Counted from the first letter of the stretch, positions 33,708 through 42,704 are shown. The stretch is 64,000 bases of DNA from Paenibacillus odorifer (GCF_000758725.1 NZ_CP009428.1:3162001-3226000), one strand, 5' to 3'. Numbers and translations: made by a program. The notes: generated by a model not told the origin, from the letters alone.

Positions 33708-35249
33708 ATGAACACGAGAACTCTAAAAATACTGCTACGTACCACACTTGCTGCCTTATTGTTAAGTGTATTGCTTTTGCCGGCTGTAAGTTTAGCCAAA
33801 ACTGCTGTACCTAAGCATACGGGTTCATTTTATGTGAATGATTTTGCGAATGTGATTGACGAGAAAGCAGAGAATTACATGGTGAACTACGGTATTCGAT
33901 TACATCAGGCTACTGGAGCTCAAGTTGTGCTTGTAACTGTCGACTCTACTGAAGGGGTTTCGATGGAAGAGTATGCAAAATCGCTTTTCAATAGCTGGGG
34001 TGTGGGGGCTGCGGATAAAAATAACGGTCTGCTGCTGCTCCTTTCTATAAAAGATGATGATTATTGGGCGGTACAAGGTAAAGGTATAGAGGAATCATTG
34101 CCTAACAGTAAGATTAAAGAGATTCTTTCACAATATCTTGAGCCGGATTTCGCAGCTAAAACATACAGTAATGGTGCTAGGAAGACGTATGGAGCTTTTA
34201 TTCAAGCTATGGGCGGTACTTGGGCAGAAAATGTTGGCACCAAAAATTACGTATCCGATAATGCGGGTGTGCTCAAAAAAGTAACTAAAGACTATCTGAA
34301 CGATTCCAGCAACAGATATAAAACAACAACCGGAAGTGGAATTTATGTGGTTACCGTAAAAAATGCTGGAGATAAAACATTGCAGGACTATACCTATATG
34401 AAGTTTGCTTCGGTAGGTGCTGGTCCTAAGGATGTTATGCTTGTATTGGACATAGGCGGAGACAACTATCATGTTCTACAAGGCAAGGATATCGACAAGA
34501 TTTTAACCAATGAGGCTATTAGTAATATTTTAAATACCGTGCTTGAACCCCAATTTGTGAAAAAAGATTACGGAACGGGAGCTACAACGACAGTTAATTC
34601 GTTCTACAGTTTCTTGTTAGCGAGAGCGGATCATCCGCAAGGAGTCACTGGAAACAACGGAAACAATGTTAATCCTGGAACTACAACGAATTCTGGTACT
34701 TCCTCTACTACAGCTACAAGTGGAGGTGAGGCGGTTAGTAAAAGCAAGGCTTTTCTAATTTTCTCAGCGATTTTTGGTTCGCTCATCTTATTTGGATTTA
34801 CTGCTTCACGACGCAATAGATATATAGAAATGTATGGTTTGCCATTTAATCCATATAGTCAAAGGAATATACGCCGTTATGGTCCTTGGCATGGTCAAGC
34901 GGATTACGGTTATGGCAGACGATGGCACAGACGTTATTATCATCACCATCATAATCATCATAGAAATACACCATCCAATAACTCACAGTCAAGCTTCTGG
35001 GGAAACAGTGGTGGCGGAGGCTCTACTAACGGTGGCGGTGCAGGAAGGTATTCCTCAAGCAACGAGAACCATGGTGGTGGAGGTTCCAGCAGTGGTGGCG
35101 GAGCAGGAAGACATTCTTCCAGCTCTTCAAGCAGCAGCAGATCTAACAATGATAGTGGCTCTTCCGGTGGAGGAGGTTATTCCGGCGGTGGTGGCTCATC
35201 AGGTGGCGGCGGTAGCGCTAGCGGCGGAGGTGGAGTAGGAAGACATTAG
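33708..35249 (+). CDS. secreted/membrane protein with two TPM domains and a Gly/Ser/His-rich tail
   Basis: A 513-residue exported protein with a signal peptide cleaved near SLA at about residue 30. A first TPM domain (about 37-170) has SFYVNDFANVIDEKAENYM, ATGAQVVLVTVDSTEG and WAVQGKGIEESLPNSKIKEI. A second, degenerate copy (about 190-300) has NYVSDNAGVLKKVTKDYLND and YHVLQGKDIDKILTNEAISN. A transmembrane helix (about 343-363) is followed by a His/Tyr-rich stretch and a low-complexity tail of GGGG, SSSS and AGRH blocks. AGGAGG sits before ATG 33708. TPM proteins have been linked to phosphatase activity or envelope repair; the role here is unknown. Confidence 0.85.
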   Translation: MNTRTLKILLRTTLAALLLSVLLLPAVSLAKTAVPKHTGSFYVNDFANVIDEKAENYMVNYGIRLHQATGAQVVLVTVDSTEGVSMEEYAKSLFNSWGVGAADKNNGLLLLLSIKDDDYWAVQGKGIEESLPNSKIKEILSQYLEPDFAAKTYSNGARKTYGAFIQAMGGTWAENVGTKNYVSDNAGVLKKVTKDYLNDSSNRYKTTTGSGIYVVTVKNAGDKTLQDYTYMKFASVGAGPKDVMLVLDIGGDNYHVLQGKDIDKILTNEAISNILNTVLEPQFVKKDYGTGATTTVNSFYSFLLARADHPQGVTGNNGNNVNPGTTTNSGTSSTTATSGGEAVSKSKAFLIFSAIFGSLILFGFTASRRNRYIEMYGLPFNPYSQRNIRRYGPWHGQADYGYGRRWHRRYYHHHHNHHRNTPSNNSQSSFWGNSGGGGSTNGGGAGRYSSSNENHGGGGSSSGGGAGRHSSSSSSSSRSNNDSGSSGGGGYSGGGGSSGGGGSASGGGGVGRH

Positions 35250-35268
35250 AATTTGATTAGCTATATGT

Positions 35269-35306
35269 GAGCAGGTAGCCAAAACTTTGGAAACCTGCTC
35301 TTTTTT
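35269..35306 (+). terminator. intrinsic terminator of the TPM gene
   Basis: A GAGCAGGT / ACCTGCTC stem (35269-35276 and 35293-35300) with an inner CCAAA/TTTGG helix, then TTTTTT. Confidence 0.88.
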
Positions 35307-35423
35307 GTTTTTGAAATGATGACTATTACTCAAATAGAAACTTTTAACGAAAATCATCGTCTATGATAAGGACGAGTTGTACATATTATCAAATTAGTAA
35401 TATTTAGGGAGGAATACTTAGAA

Positions 35424-36551
35424 GTGAGCACTTCATCATTACCTCAACGTTCCAATGCACGCAATAAGAAACCTGTTAAGAAACCAATAAAAAAGCGTAA
35501 GAAACGGAGTTTTTTTCGCACCTTATCCAAAGTTTTTTTATTCTGCTTATTCTTAATGATCGCTGCTGGTGGATGGCTTTATTTTGCACCCTCGGCTCAG
35601 AACTTACGTTATACGATCGCAGATACGCTAATTACAACACAACATCGCTATATGGCTAAATATATTATAGGTGAAGATCAACTGAAGGACCGGGTAACCG
35701 AGTATACCGCCCGTTTTGAAGAGATGGGGGACGAAATAGATACACATACGATCGCTCCCGAACCTGAGGTGGTAGAGAAGCCACTTGTCGAGATTGAGAA
35801 TGTCTCAGGCAGTGGTTATACCGGATATGTAATGATTGTTAATGATCCAACCAAAGTCCGGCTAGGAATACCTAATAAGATTGGTTCAGGTGAAAAAGTA
35901 ACCAGTATGGTGAAGCGTACAGGCGCTGTCGCCGGAGTTAACGGTGGTGGGTTCGCTGATCCGAACTGGAAAGGTAACGGTTTTAAACCTATAGGAATTG
36001 TAGTCTCTCAAGGTAAATTATATTACAACGGTCTAGGCGGTAAAAAATCTACACAGATTGTTGGTCTTGATAAACAAGGAAAAATGGTTGCCGGGAATTA
36101 TACACTAGATGAGATTAGTAAAATGGGGGTTCAGGAGGCAGTTACTTTTAGCCCGCGGCTAATCGTCAATGGCAAAGGATTGATTAAGAATGCAGCGGAA
36201 GGTTGGGGGATTGCACCTAGAACAGCAATGGGTCAGCGGGCAGATGGCGCTATTATTTTTGTGGTAATTGACGGTCGACAGCCTACTTATAGTATTGGAG
36301 CAAATCTCTATGATGTGCAGCAAATTTTGCTTAAGCATGGAGCCGTGATAGCGGCTAATCTTGATGGTGGATCTTCTACGGTACTTGTAAAAGACAATGA
36401 GATTATGAATAAACCTTCATCCCAATATGGTGAGCGGTATTTGCCTACAGCCTTTTTAGTTTTTGAGCATCCAGAACAGGTTGATATGCCAAATATTTGG
36501 AAAGGACTAGATCCTGCCAAGATTGATGCTGGGAAAAAGAGAACACAATAA
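35424..36551 (+). CDS. phosphodiester glycosidase (NAGPA) domain protein
   Basis: A 375-residue protein. A basic cytoplasmic head (KKPVKKPIKKRKKRSFFRTL) precedes a signal anchor at about residues 31-52. The NAGPA/DUF2233 domain (about 130-360) has GAVAGVNGGGFADPNWKGNG, SPRLIVNGKG, APRTAMGQRADGAIIFVVID and the hallmark AANLDGGSSTVLV. The family cleaves phosphodiester-linked sugars and is common next to exopolysaccharide or wall-polymer genes. The start is GTG 35424 behind AGGGAGGA. It probably faces outward from the membrane. Monocistronic by spacing. Confidence 0.88.
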   Translation: MSTSSLPQRSNARNKKPVKKPIKKRKKRSFFRTLSKVFLFCLFLMIAAGGWLYFAPSAQNLRYTIADTLITTQHRYMAKYIIGEDQLKDRVTEYTARFEEMGDEIDTHTIAPEPEVVEKPLVEIENVSGSGYTGYVMIVNDPTKVRLGIPNKIGSGEKVTSMVKRTGAVAGVNGGGFADPNWKGNGFKPIGIVVSQGKLYYNGLGGKKSTQIVGLDKQGKMVAGNYTLDEISKMGVQEAVTFSPRLIVNGKGLIKNAAEGWGIAPRTAMGQRADGAIIFVVIDGRQPTYSIGANLYDVQQILLKHGAVIAANLDGGSSTVLVKDNEIMNKPSSQYGERYLPTAFLVFEHPEQVDMPNIWKGLDPAKIDAGKKRTQ

Positions 36552-36671
36552 GTACGCGTTATTGGGCACCTGAAAAGGATTATCTTGGAATGAGAGATGT
36601 ATTTATGCTACGATATCAGCTAGTATGAAACAGAATGCAGTACGAATAGGTCTGGAACAGGGGGAATAGGA

Positions 36672-37604
36672 GTGACGTTGCAGCAGCTCCGCTACGCTAT
36701 CGAAATTGCAAATAGTGGCTCCATGAATGAGGCGGCAAAGAAGCTCTTTGTTTCTCAACCGAGCCTGTCCAACGCTATTAAAGAGCTTGAAAATGAACTT
36801 GGGATTACCATCTTTGAACGGACGAACCGTGGAATAAGCATTTCTGTAGAAGGAATGGAATTTCTCGGATATGCCCGTCAAATCATTGAACAAACAGAGC
36901 TTATGGAGAATCGTTATACTGGGAAAAAGCGTAGCCCAATCTATTTTTCCATTTCGACTCAGCATTATGCTTTTGTGGTAGATGCTTTTGTGAGTCTCAT
37001 GAAGCAAAGTGATGTCTCAGAGTACAACTTCAGCTTGAGAGAGACGCAAACCTACGACATCATCGAAGATGTGCGTACCCTCCGTAGCGATTTAGGGATT
37101 CTTTATATTAACGAGAGCAACTATAAGCATATGAATAAGCTGTTCAGTGATGGTAATCTGAAATTCACGCCACTCTTTAATACCGACCCACATCTTTATG
37201 TCAGAACTGAACATCCGCTTGCCCAGAAGGAAAGGATTTCGCAGGACGATATTTTACCTTTTCCGTATATTACTTTTGAACAAGGTGAGAACAATTCACT
37301 TCACTTCTCGGAGGAAATGTTAAGTTTTTCTCAGATTGAGAAGAATATTAAAGTGAATGACCGGGCAACCTTGACCAATTTATTAATGGGCACGGACGGT
37401 TATACGGTGGGTACAGGAATCATGGCATCCGATCTGAACGGTAATGGACTGAAGACGATTCCATTTGAGAGTAATGAAGTATTCACGGTTGGTTGGATTG
37501 CACATAAAGATCGCAGACCTAGTGTGATGGCATCCAAGTATATAGAAATCTTAAATGACTTGGTTTCCGGAAGTTATTTTGATCTAAATCATTTTTTACT
37601 ATAG
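36672..37604 (+). CDS. LysR-family regulator of the MetE-like genes
   Basis: A 310-residue LysR regulator. Its N-terminal helix-turn-helix reads MTLQQLRYAIEIANSGSMNE, then AAKKLFVSQPSLSNAIKELE, then IFERTNRGISIS. The substrate-binding domain spans residues 90-300. The start is GTG 36672 (TTG 36678 is an alternative), behind GGGGGAATAGG. It ends 16 bp before a MetE-like gene in the same direction. LysR proteins control methionine and cysteine genes in many Firmicutes, so control of the two downstream paralogues, probably with homocysteine or O-acetylserine as signal, is inferred. Confidence 0.9.
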   Translation: MTLQQLRYAIEIANSGSMNEAAKKLFVSQPSLSNAIKELENELGITIFERTNRGISISVEGMEFLGYARQIIEQTELMENRYTGKKRSPIYFSISTQHYAFVVDAFVSLMKQSDVSEYNFSLRETQTYDIIEDVRTLRSDLGILYINESNYKHMNKLFSDGNLKFTPLFNTDPHLYVRTEHPLAQKERISQDDILPFPYITFEQGENNSLHFSEEMLSFSQIEKNIKVNDRATLTNLLMGTDGYTVGTGIMASDLNGNGLKTIPFESNEVFTVGWIAHKDRRPSVMASKYIEILNDLVSGSYFDLNHFLL

Positions 37605-37620
37605 CTGTAGGAGGATCGGT

Positions 37621-38736
37621 ATGATTAGACCCGTAACTGGCACCCAGAGAAATGCTCCACCCTTTCGCTATGATATCGTCGGCAGCTTCTTGCGTACGGA
37701 AGAAATTAAAGCAGCCCGCCTCCAATATGAGAATGGTGAAATCACAGGAAGTGAGCTTTATGAAATAGAGAATATTGAGATTGCTAAACTACTGGAACTA
37801 GAAAAGGAAGTAGGATTATTAGCAGTTACAGATGGTGAATTTCGCCGTTCCTGGTGGCATCTTGATTTCTTTGTTGGAATTAAAGGAACTGAAAAAATTA
37901 ACTTAAACCAAGGGAGTGGAAGAGCGGAAACGGTTCAGCGCGCGGAATCATTCCGAATTGTTGACCGAATTTCCTTTGAAGATCATCCGATGCTCCAGCA
38001 ATTTATCAAGCTCAAGCAAATGGCGGGAGACCGAATACCCAAAATGACGATTCCTTCACCTGCATTATTTCACTTTGTGGAGGAGTTTAATGGAAATGAA
38101 GTTTACCCTGATAAGGAAACTTTATTTCAAGATATCATAGCGGTTTACCAAACTGCGATTCAAGCATTTTACGATGCAGGCTGCCGTTACCTCCAGTTAG
38201 ACGATACAACTTGGGGAACGCTGAGCAGTGGTAGACATCGCGCACATTTACGCAGTAGAGGTACAGATCCAGATCAGTTAGCAAAGGATTATGTTAGGCT
38301 GATTAATGAGAGTATTGCGAAGCGTCCGCATGATATGACCATCGCTCTGCACGTATGCCGAGGTAATTTTCGCTCCACTTGGTTCGCTGCTGGTGGTTAT
38401 GAGCCTGTTGCCGAGGTGCTTTTTTCCAATACAAAAGTTGATGCCTTTTTCTTGGAATATGATAATGAACGAGCTGGTGATTTCGAGCCTTTACGATTTA
38501 TTAAAGACCAATTTGTAGTGTTGGGATTAGTGACAACCAAACATGGGGGTCTGGAGAGTAAAGAGCAGCTTAAGGCAAGGATCGAAGAAGCCGCGCAATA
38601 TGTAGATATTGAGAAGCTGTGCCTAAGTCCCCAGTGTGGATTTGCTTCTACGGAGGAAGGAAATATTCTAACCGAAGAAGAGCAGTGGGATAAAGTACGC
38701 CTTGTGATCGAAACCGCCCGAGAGGTCTGGTTATAA
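37621..38736 (+). CDS. yxjG: MetE C-terminal-like methyltransferase, YxjG/YxjH family (copy 1)
   Basis: A 371-residue cobalamin-independent methionine synthase-like protein containing only the catalytic C-terminal barrel. Zinc ligands are visible in ALHVCRGNFRSTW (His and Cys) and SPQCGFASTEEGN (Cys). FRRSWWHLDFFVGI and YLQLDDTTWGTL are family signatures. GGAGGATCGGT precedes ATG 37621. It probably makes methionine from homocysteine using a small methyl donor. About 60 percent identical by eye to the next gene. It follows the LysR gene directly and ends at the 38755 terminator. Confidence 0.9.
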   Translation: MIRPVTGTQRNAPPFRYDIVGSFLRTEEIKAARLQYENGEITGSELYEIENIEIAKLLELEKEVGLLAVTDGEFRRSWWHLDFFVGIKGTEKINLNQGSGRAETVQRAESFRIVDRISFEDHPMLQQFIKLKQMAGDRIPKMTIPSPALFHFVEEFNGNEVYPDKETLFQDIIAVYQTAIQAFYDAGCRYLQLDDTTWGTLSSGRHRAHLRSRGTDPDQLAKDYVRLINESIAKRPHDMTIALHVCRGNFRSTWFAAGGYEPVAEVLFSNTKVDAFFLEYDNERAGDFEPLRFIKDQFVVLGLVTTKHGGLESKEQLKARIEEAAQYVDIEKLCLSPQCGFASTEEGNILTEEEQWDKVRLVIETAREVWL

Positions 38737-38754
38737 TTAAATAAGCTAATTTGG

Positions 38755-38795
38755 TGGCCTGCTATAGCGTAAGCTTATGGTAGGCCATAGTTTTT
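38755..38795 (+). terminator. intrinsic terminator between the two YxjG-type genes
   Basis: The stem TGGCCTGCTATA / TATGGTAGGCCA (38755-38766 and 38776-38787, with G-T pairs) is followed by TAGTTTTT. It separates the second paralogue from the LysR transcript. Confidence 0.75.
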
Positions 38796-38875
38796 AGGAG
38801 TTACCCTGTCCTGATTGTACAGTGCTATAGTGAATTCAACAGAAAAGCACAGACAATGAAGGAGGACGAACCCCT

Positions 38876-40003
38876 ATGAGTACCATCCAAAAAGGAAATC
38901 AAAGAACTGAAGTGCCATTCAGAGTAGATATCGTTGGCAGCTTCTTACGTCCGGAAACGATTAAGAGAGCTCGTGTCCAATATCAAAATAATGAAATCTC
39001 CGCTGATGAATTGCGCAAGGTTGAAGATACAGAGATTACCAGAGTCGTGAAAAGACAAAAAGCGGTCGGATTAAAAGGTGTAACGGATGGAGAGTTCCGC
39101 CGCTCTTGGTGGCATTTAGATTTTATGTGGGGCATTGAAGGGGTAACAAAGAAAGTCAGCCCAGTGGGCTACCTGTTTAATGGTGTAGAGACTAGAGCGG
39201 AAACTGCAGAATTATCCGGAAAAATCCGTGGGACTAACCATCCGATGATCGCTGACTACAGACAATTGGTTAGCATAGCGGGAAATGATGTAGTAGCTCG
39301 CCAAACGATTCCTTCGCCAGCGCAGTTCCTTGCTGAACTTCAGCGCAATCAAAAGACTACTGTAGCGGTTTACAACAACCAGGATGAACTAGTGGCTGAT
39401 ATTGCTGCAGCTTATCGTGAAGTTATTCGCGACTTCTATGAGGCAGGTTGCCGTAATCTGCAATTGGACGACTGCACATGGGGGATGCTCTGTGATAAAG
39501 GATATTGGGAAGCTCGTCAAAAAGAGGGTGTAGATGTTAACGAAATCGCTAAGCTATACGCATTTGTAAATAACGAAGCGATAAAAGATCATCCAGCAGA
39601 TATGGTAATTACGATGCATGTATGCCGTGGGAACTATGCGTCCACTTGGGCAGCATCCGGCGGATACGAGCCTATCGCAGAAGTGTTATTCGGAACGGTG
39701 GATGTAGATGGTTTCTATCTGGAGTTCGATACGGATCGGGCCGGAGATTTTGCACCCCTTAGATTTATTAAAGATCAACAAGTGGTTTTAGGTTTGTTCA
39801 GTTCGAAGTCAGGTGAGCTTGAGAATAAAGAAGAAATCATAGGACGGATTAAAGAAGCTTCGCAATATGTGGATATCAATCAGTTGTGCCTGAGCCCACA
39901 ATGTGGTTTTGCCTCTACGGAAGAAGGAAACCATCTGACAGATCAACAACAATGGGACAAACTGCAGTTTATTAAAGAGATTGCAGATGAAATATGGCAG
40001 TAA
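38876..40003 (+). CDS. yxjH: MetE C-terminal-like methyltransferase, YxjG/YxjH family (copy 2)
   Basis: A 375-residue paralogue of the preceding gene with the same zinc motifs (TMHVCRGNYASTW, SPQCGFASTEEGN) and signatures (FRRSWWHLDFMWGI, NLQLDDCTWGML). Its middle part (VTKKVSPVGYLFNGVETRAE) differs most, which may change the methyl donor. AAGGAGG lies upstream of ATG 38876. It is separated from copy 1 by a terminator, so it probably has its own promoter. In Bacillus subtilis the yxjG and yxjH genes are S-box controlled, but no S-box is visible here. Confidence 0.9.
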   Translation: MSTIQKGNQRTEVPFRVDIVGSFLRPETIKRARVQYQNNEISADELRKVEDTEITRVVKRQKAVGLKGVTDGEFRRSWWHLDFMWGIEGVTKKVSPVGYLFNGVETRAETAELSGKIRGTNHPMIADYRQLVSIAGNDVVARQTIPSPAQFLAELQRNQKTTVAVYNNQDELVADIAAAYREVIRDFYEAGCRNLQLDDCTWGMLCDKGYWEARQKEGVDVNEIAKLYAFVNNEAIKDHPADMVITMHVCRGNYASTWAASGGYEPIAEVLFGTVDVDGFYLEFDTDRAGDFAPLRFIKDQQVVLGLFSSKSGELENKEEIIGRIKEASQYVDINQLCLSPQCGFASTEEGNHLTDQQQWDKLQFIKEIADEIWQ

Positions 40004-40019
40004 TCTATAAAAAATTAGC

Positions 40020-40048
40020 AGGCTCCTGATTGAATCAGAAGCCTTTTT
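40020..40048 (+). terminator. intrinsic terminator of the second YxjG-type gene
   Basis: The hairpin GGCT-C-CTGATT / AATCAG-A-AGCC is followed by TTTTT. Confidence 0.82.
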
Positions 40049-40168
40049 CTATGCGTATTGTGACAGCTTAGAGGATTAACCTACTACTGCACTTTACTAG
40101 AGCTATCGAAGAAGGGTATAATAAGTAACAATTGTTTTTAATTCATGTTGAAAGAGAGCGGGAACAAT

Positions 40169-40891
40169 ATGGGTCGTAAGTGGAATAATATTAAAGAAAA
40201 GAAAGCTTCCAAAGACGCAAACACAAGTCGTGTTTATGCAAAGTTTGGTGTTGAGATTTATGTAGCAGCAAAGAAGGGTGAACCCGATCCAGAAGCGAAC
40301 CGGGCTCTGAAAGTTGTATTAGAACGTGCAAAAACTTACAATGTACCAAAAGCGATCATTGACCGTGCGCTTGATAAAGCTAAAGGCAGCGCTGAAGAAA
40401 ATTATGAAGAGCTTCGTTATGAAGGATTTGGACCTAGCGGTTCAATGATCATCGTTGATGCGCTCACAAATAACGTTAACCGGACAGCTCCATTGATCCG
40501 TTCAACCTTCAGTAAGAATGGCGGAAATATGGGTGTCAGCGGATCAGTAGCTTACATGTTTGACTCTACGGCCGTTATAGGTGTGGAAGGTAAAACTGCT
40601 GATGAAGTAATTGAAATGATGTTTGATGCAGAACTTGATGTACGCGATGTGCTGGAAGAGGATGATGCAGTTATTGTTTATGCAGAGCCTGATCAGTTCA
40701 ATGCAGTGCAAGAAGTATTCAAAAATGCAGGCATCACTGAATTTACTGTTGCTGAGTTAAACATGCTTCCACAAAACTATGTGGCACTCCCAGAAGATGC
40801 TCAAGCTCAATTCGAGAAATTGATTGATGCTTTGGAAGACCTGGAAGATGTTCAACAAGTGTATCATAACGTAGATTCAGAAGAAGAATAA
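40169..40891 (+). CDS. yeeN: YebC/PmpR-family protein, YeeN type
   Basis: A 240-residue TACO1/YebC family protein. It begins [20 protein letters not shown], almost identical to Bacillus YeeN. It continues [20 protein letters not shown] and [15 protein letters not shown], and ends [12 protein letters not shown]. Recent work on YebC proteins points to relief of ribosome stalling at proline-rich motifs; older annotation calls them transcriptional regulators. The frame opens at ATG 40145, but family alignment and AGAGCGGG support ATG 40169. The fluoride riboswitch begins 14 bp after its stop. Confidence 0.93.
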   Translation: MGRKWNNIKEKKASKDANTSRVYAKFGVEIYVAAKKGEPDPEANRALKVVLERAKTYNVPKAIIDRALDKAKGSAEENYEELRYEGFGPSGSMIIVDALTNNVNRTAPLIRSTFSKNGGNMGVSGSVAYMFDSTAVIGVEGKTADEVIEMMFDAELDVRDVLEEDDAVIVYAEPDQFNAVQEVFKNAGITEFTVAELNMLPQNYVALPEDAQAQFEKLIDALEDLEDVQQVYHNVDSEEE

Positions 40892-40904
40892 TTTAAGTTT
40901 TATA

Positions 40905-40988
40905 AAGGGCGATGGAGTTCGCCATAACTGTCTCTCTGAGACTAATGACTCCTACCAGTGTGAGCTTCCCTGGTAGGGGTCTGTTTTA
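40905..40988 (+). ncRNA. fluoride riboswitch (crcB motif) with expression-platform terminator
   Basis: The conserved head GGGCGATGGAGTTCGCC (40907-40923) forms the first stem, with the pseudoknot-forming loop. A variable segment follows, then CTAATGACTCCTACCAG (from 40942), the conserved second part. The CTCCTACCAG / CTGGTAGGGG hairpin (40948-40980) followed by TGTTTTATTG is the terminator. This arrangement closely follows the known fluoride riboswitch aptamer. Fluoride binding should disrupt termination and turn on the CLC gene 40 bp downstream. Confidence 0.93.
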
Positions 40989-41028
40989 TTGTTGAGACTA
41001 ATTTATTTTGTCCTTAGGAGCTGTCGAG

Positions 41029-42339
41029 ATGAATCCATGGTCTACCCGATGGTTTGAAATCACTAAGAAGCGAAGTTATTTTGCACTTTGGAGTACTTTT
41101 ATCAAATGGATTGTGCTTGGTAGTGTGGTTGGCATTTTATCCGGCACCGCCTCTGCTTTTTTTCTGAAAAGCTTGGATTACGTTACAGATGTACGTTTAG
41201 AGCATCCGTGGCTACTTTATTTGTTGCCTCTTGGGGGAGTACTTGTTAGTTTCTTATATATGCGATATGGCAAGAACAGTTCTAAAGGCAATAACCTCAT
41301 TCTAGAACAAATTCAGGACGGACAAGAAACCATACCTTTGCGAATGGCTCCATTGGTGTTGTTCGGAACATTAGTAACCCACTTATTTGGTGGATCCGCT
41401 GGGCGTGAAGGGACAGCTGTTCAAATGGGCGGAAGCCTTGCGGAATGGTTCGGAAAGCTGATTAAAATCAGTCCTATGGATCGCAAAATATTGTTAATGT
41501 GCGGAATTAGCGGTGGTTTTGGATCTATATTCGGCACTCCACTAGCAGGAACTTTGTTTGGTCTAGAGGTAGTAACCATTGGACTTATTAGTCAACAGGC
41601 ATTACTTCCATGTTTTGTGGCTAGCTTTGTTGGTGATCTGGTCACCACTCGATTGTGGGGCGTTCATCATACACACTATGTAGTGAATGAATTTCCAGCC
41701 TTAAGTTTAATGATTATTCTAAAAGTGGTATTGGCCTCTGTAATTTTTGGTCTCGTGAGTATGCTTTTCAGTGAACTGACTCATTTTCTAAAAAGAATCT
41801 TCACCGCCATGATAAGCAATCCAATGATAAAAGGTGCAGTAGGTGGATTAATTATCATTGCCTTAGTATTCCTTGTAGGGTCTCGTGATTACTTAGGCCT
41901 CGGAATTCCATTAATCAAGGATTCTTTTGAGGGAGATATCTCACCGTTCGCTTTTTTATGGAAGCTGATCTTTACTGCCTTTACCTTAGGAACAGGATTT
42001 CAGGGTGGTGAGGTTACTCCGTTATTTGTGATTGGTGCCACACTAGGCAATGCTTTGGCTGAAATATTACATGTGTATGGACCCTTTTTAGCTGCCCTCG
42101 GTTTTATTGCTGTCTTCTGTGGAGCTACTAGCACGCCTATCGCTTGCTTTTTAATGGGGATCGAGCTGTTTGGTTCGGAAGGAGCCATATACATGTTTAT
42201 CGCTTGTGTGGTGAGTTATTTATTCTCCGGACATAGTAGTATTTATACTTCACAGCTTATCGGTGTATCGAAGAGCCAGTTCATTACAATTCCTCAAGGG
42301 ACTAGGATCGGTACGGTCAAACGCGCCCGCAAAAAATAA
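41029..42339 (+). CDS. CLC-F type fluoride/proton antiporter
   Basis: A 436-residue CLC-family membrane protein with about ten or more hydrophobic segments. The first anion-site motif is GNNLI (residues 87-91) instead of the chloride-type GSGIP. The second is GREGT (125-129) instead of GREGP and carries gating Glu127. Both changes define the fluoride-exporting CLC-F branch. GTGFQGGEVTPLFVIGATLG is the later conserved motif. The frame opens at TTG 41008, but AGGAG points to ATG 41029. The fluoride riboswitch directly upstream supports the assignment strongly. Confidence 0.93.
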   Translation: MNPWSTRWFEITKKRSYFALWSTFIKWIVLGSVVGILSGTASAFFLKSLDYVTDVRLEHPWLLYLLPLGGVLVSFLYMRYGKNSSKGNNLILEQIQDGQETIPLRMAPLVLFGTLVTHLFGGSAGREGTAVQMGGSLAEWFGKLIKISPMDRKILLMCGISGGFGSIFGTPLAGTLFGLEVVTIGLISQQALLPCFVASFVGDLVTTRLWGVHHTHYVVNEFPALSLMIILKVVLASVIFGLVSMLFSELTHFLKRIFTAMISNPMIKGAVGGLIIIALVFLVGSRDYLGLGIPLIKDSFEGDISPFAFLWKLIFTAFTLGTGFQGGEVTPLFVIGATLGNALAEILHVYGPFLAALGFIAVFCGATSTPIACFLMGIELFGSEGAIYMFIACVVSYLFSGHSSIYTSQLIGVSKSQFITIPQGTRIGTVKRARKK

Positions 42340-42359
42340 CAGCACCTCTCGGATGGTGG

Positions 42360-42388
42360 TTGACAAGTGCGGGTACACGATTTAAAAT
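42360..42388 (+). promoter_or_regulatory. promoter of the ABC-F leader transcript
   Basis: TTGACA (42360-42365), a 17-bp spacer, and TAAAAT (42383-42388). The -35 is perfect and the -10 has one mismatch. The predicted start near 42395 gives an untranslated leader of about 390 nt before the ABC-F gene. The 445-bp gap 42340-42784 is filled by this leader. Confidence 0.82.
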
Positions 42389-42414
42389 GTAGCCAAACGA
42401 AGGGATGGTTCAAC

Positions 42415-42501
42415 ATGATTCATGTGGAAACTGAAAAATTATATACCAGAAGCTGCTCCGAACAATCGGATACAAACGATGAAACGTTGTCCGGAGCTTA
42501 A
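42415..42501 (+). CDS. 28-residue upstream ORF in the ABC-F leader
   Basis: A short ORF starting MIHVETEKLYTRSCSEQ, preceded by AAGGGATGG and about 20 nt after the predicted transcription start. Its last codons overlap AGCTGCTCCGAACAA / TTGTCCGGAGCT, which can form a long-range stem (about 42469-42498), and terminator 1 begins 3 nt after its stop. Position and ribosome binding site suggest a regulatory leader peptide for drug-dependent attenuation. Confidence 0.5.
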   Translation: MIHVETEKLYTRSCSEQSDTNDETLSGA

Positions 42502-42503
42502 TC

Positions 42504-42522
42504 AAAAAGCGAATCGCTTTTT
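42504..42522 (+). terminator. leader terminator 1 upstream of the ABC-F gene
   Basis: AAAAAGCG-AAT-CGCTTTTT, a short A/U-rich hairpin directly after the upstream ORF stop codon. Weaker than the two that follow. Confidence 0.5.
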
Positions 42523-42606
42523 ATATCATCGAAAGATAGCTAGGTCATTTTAGTGTGATTATTCATGCTTATTTGATTACGCCATCTTCCGATGTTAATG
42601 ATTAAG

Positions 42607-42640
42607 AGGCTGTAGACAATTTTCGTCTACAGCCTTTTGT
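42607..42640 (+). terminator. leader terminator 2 upstream of the ABC-F gene
   Basis: A perfect 11-bp stem AGGCTGTAGAC / GTCTACAGCCT (42607-42617 and 42625-42635), then TTTGTG. Confidence 0.78.
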
Positions 42641-42704
42641 GTTTGTAATGTTCAGTTTCCAAACTGACAATTATCTATTTGTGCCGTCTATTCGTGCACG
42701 GATA

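Noticed and set aside
34834..35238. 134-codon alternate-frame ORF within the TPM gene tail
   Set aside because: It is a product of the Gly/Ser-coding low-complexity repeats; it has no ribosome binding site, and the main frame explains the region.
36552..36671. S-box riboswitch upstream of the LysR/MetE-like unit
   Set aside because: The gap is short, and the conserved S-box core stretches and a terminator are not visible.
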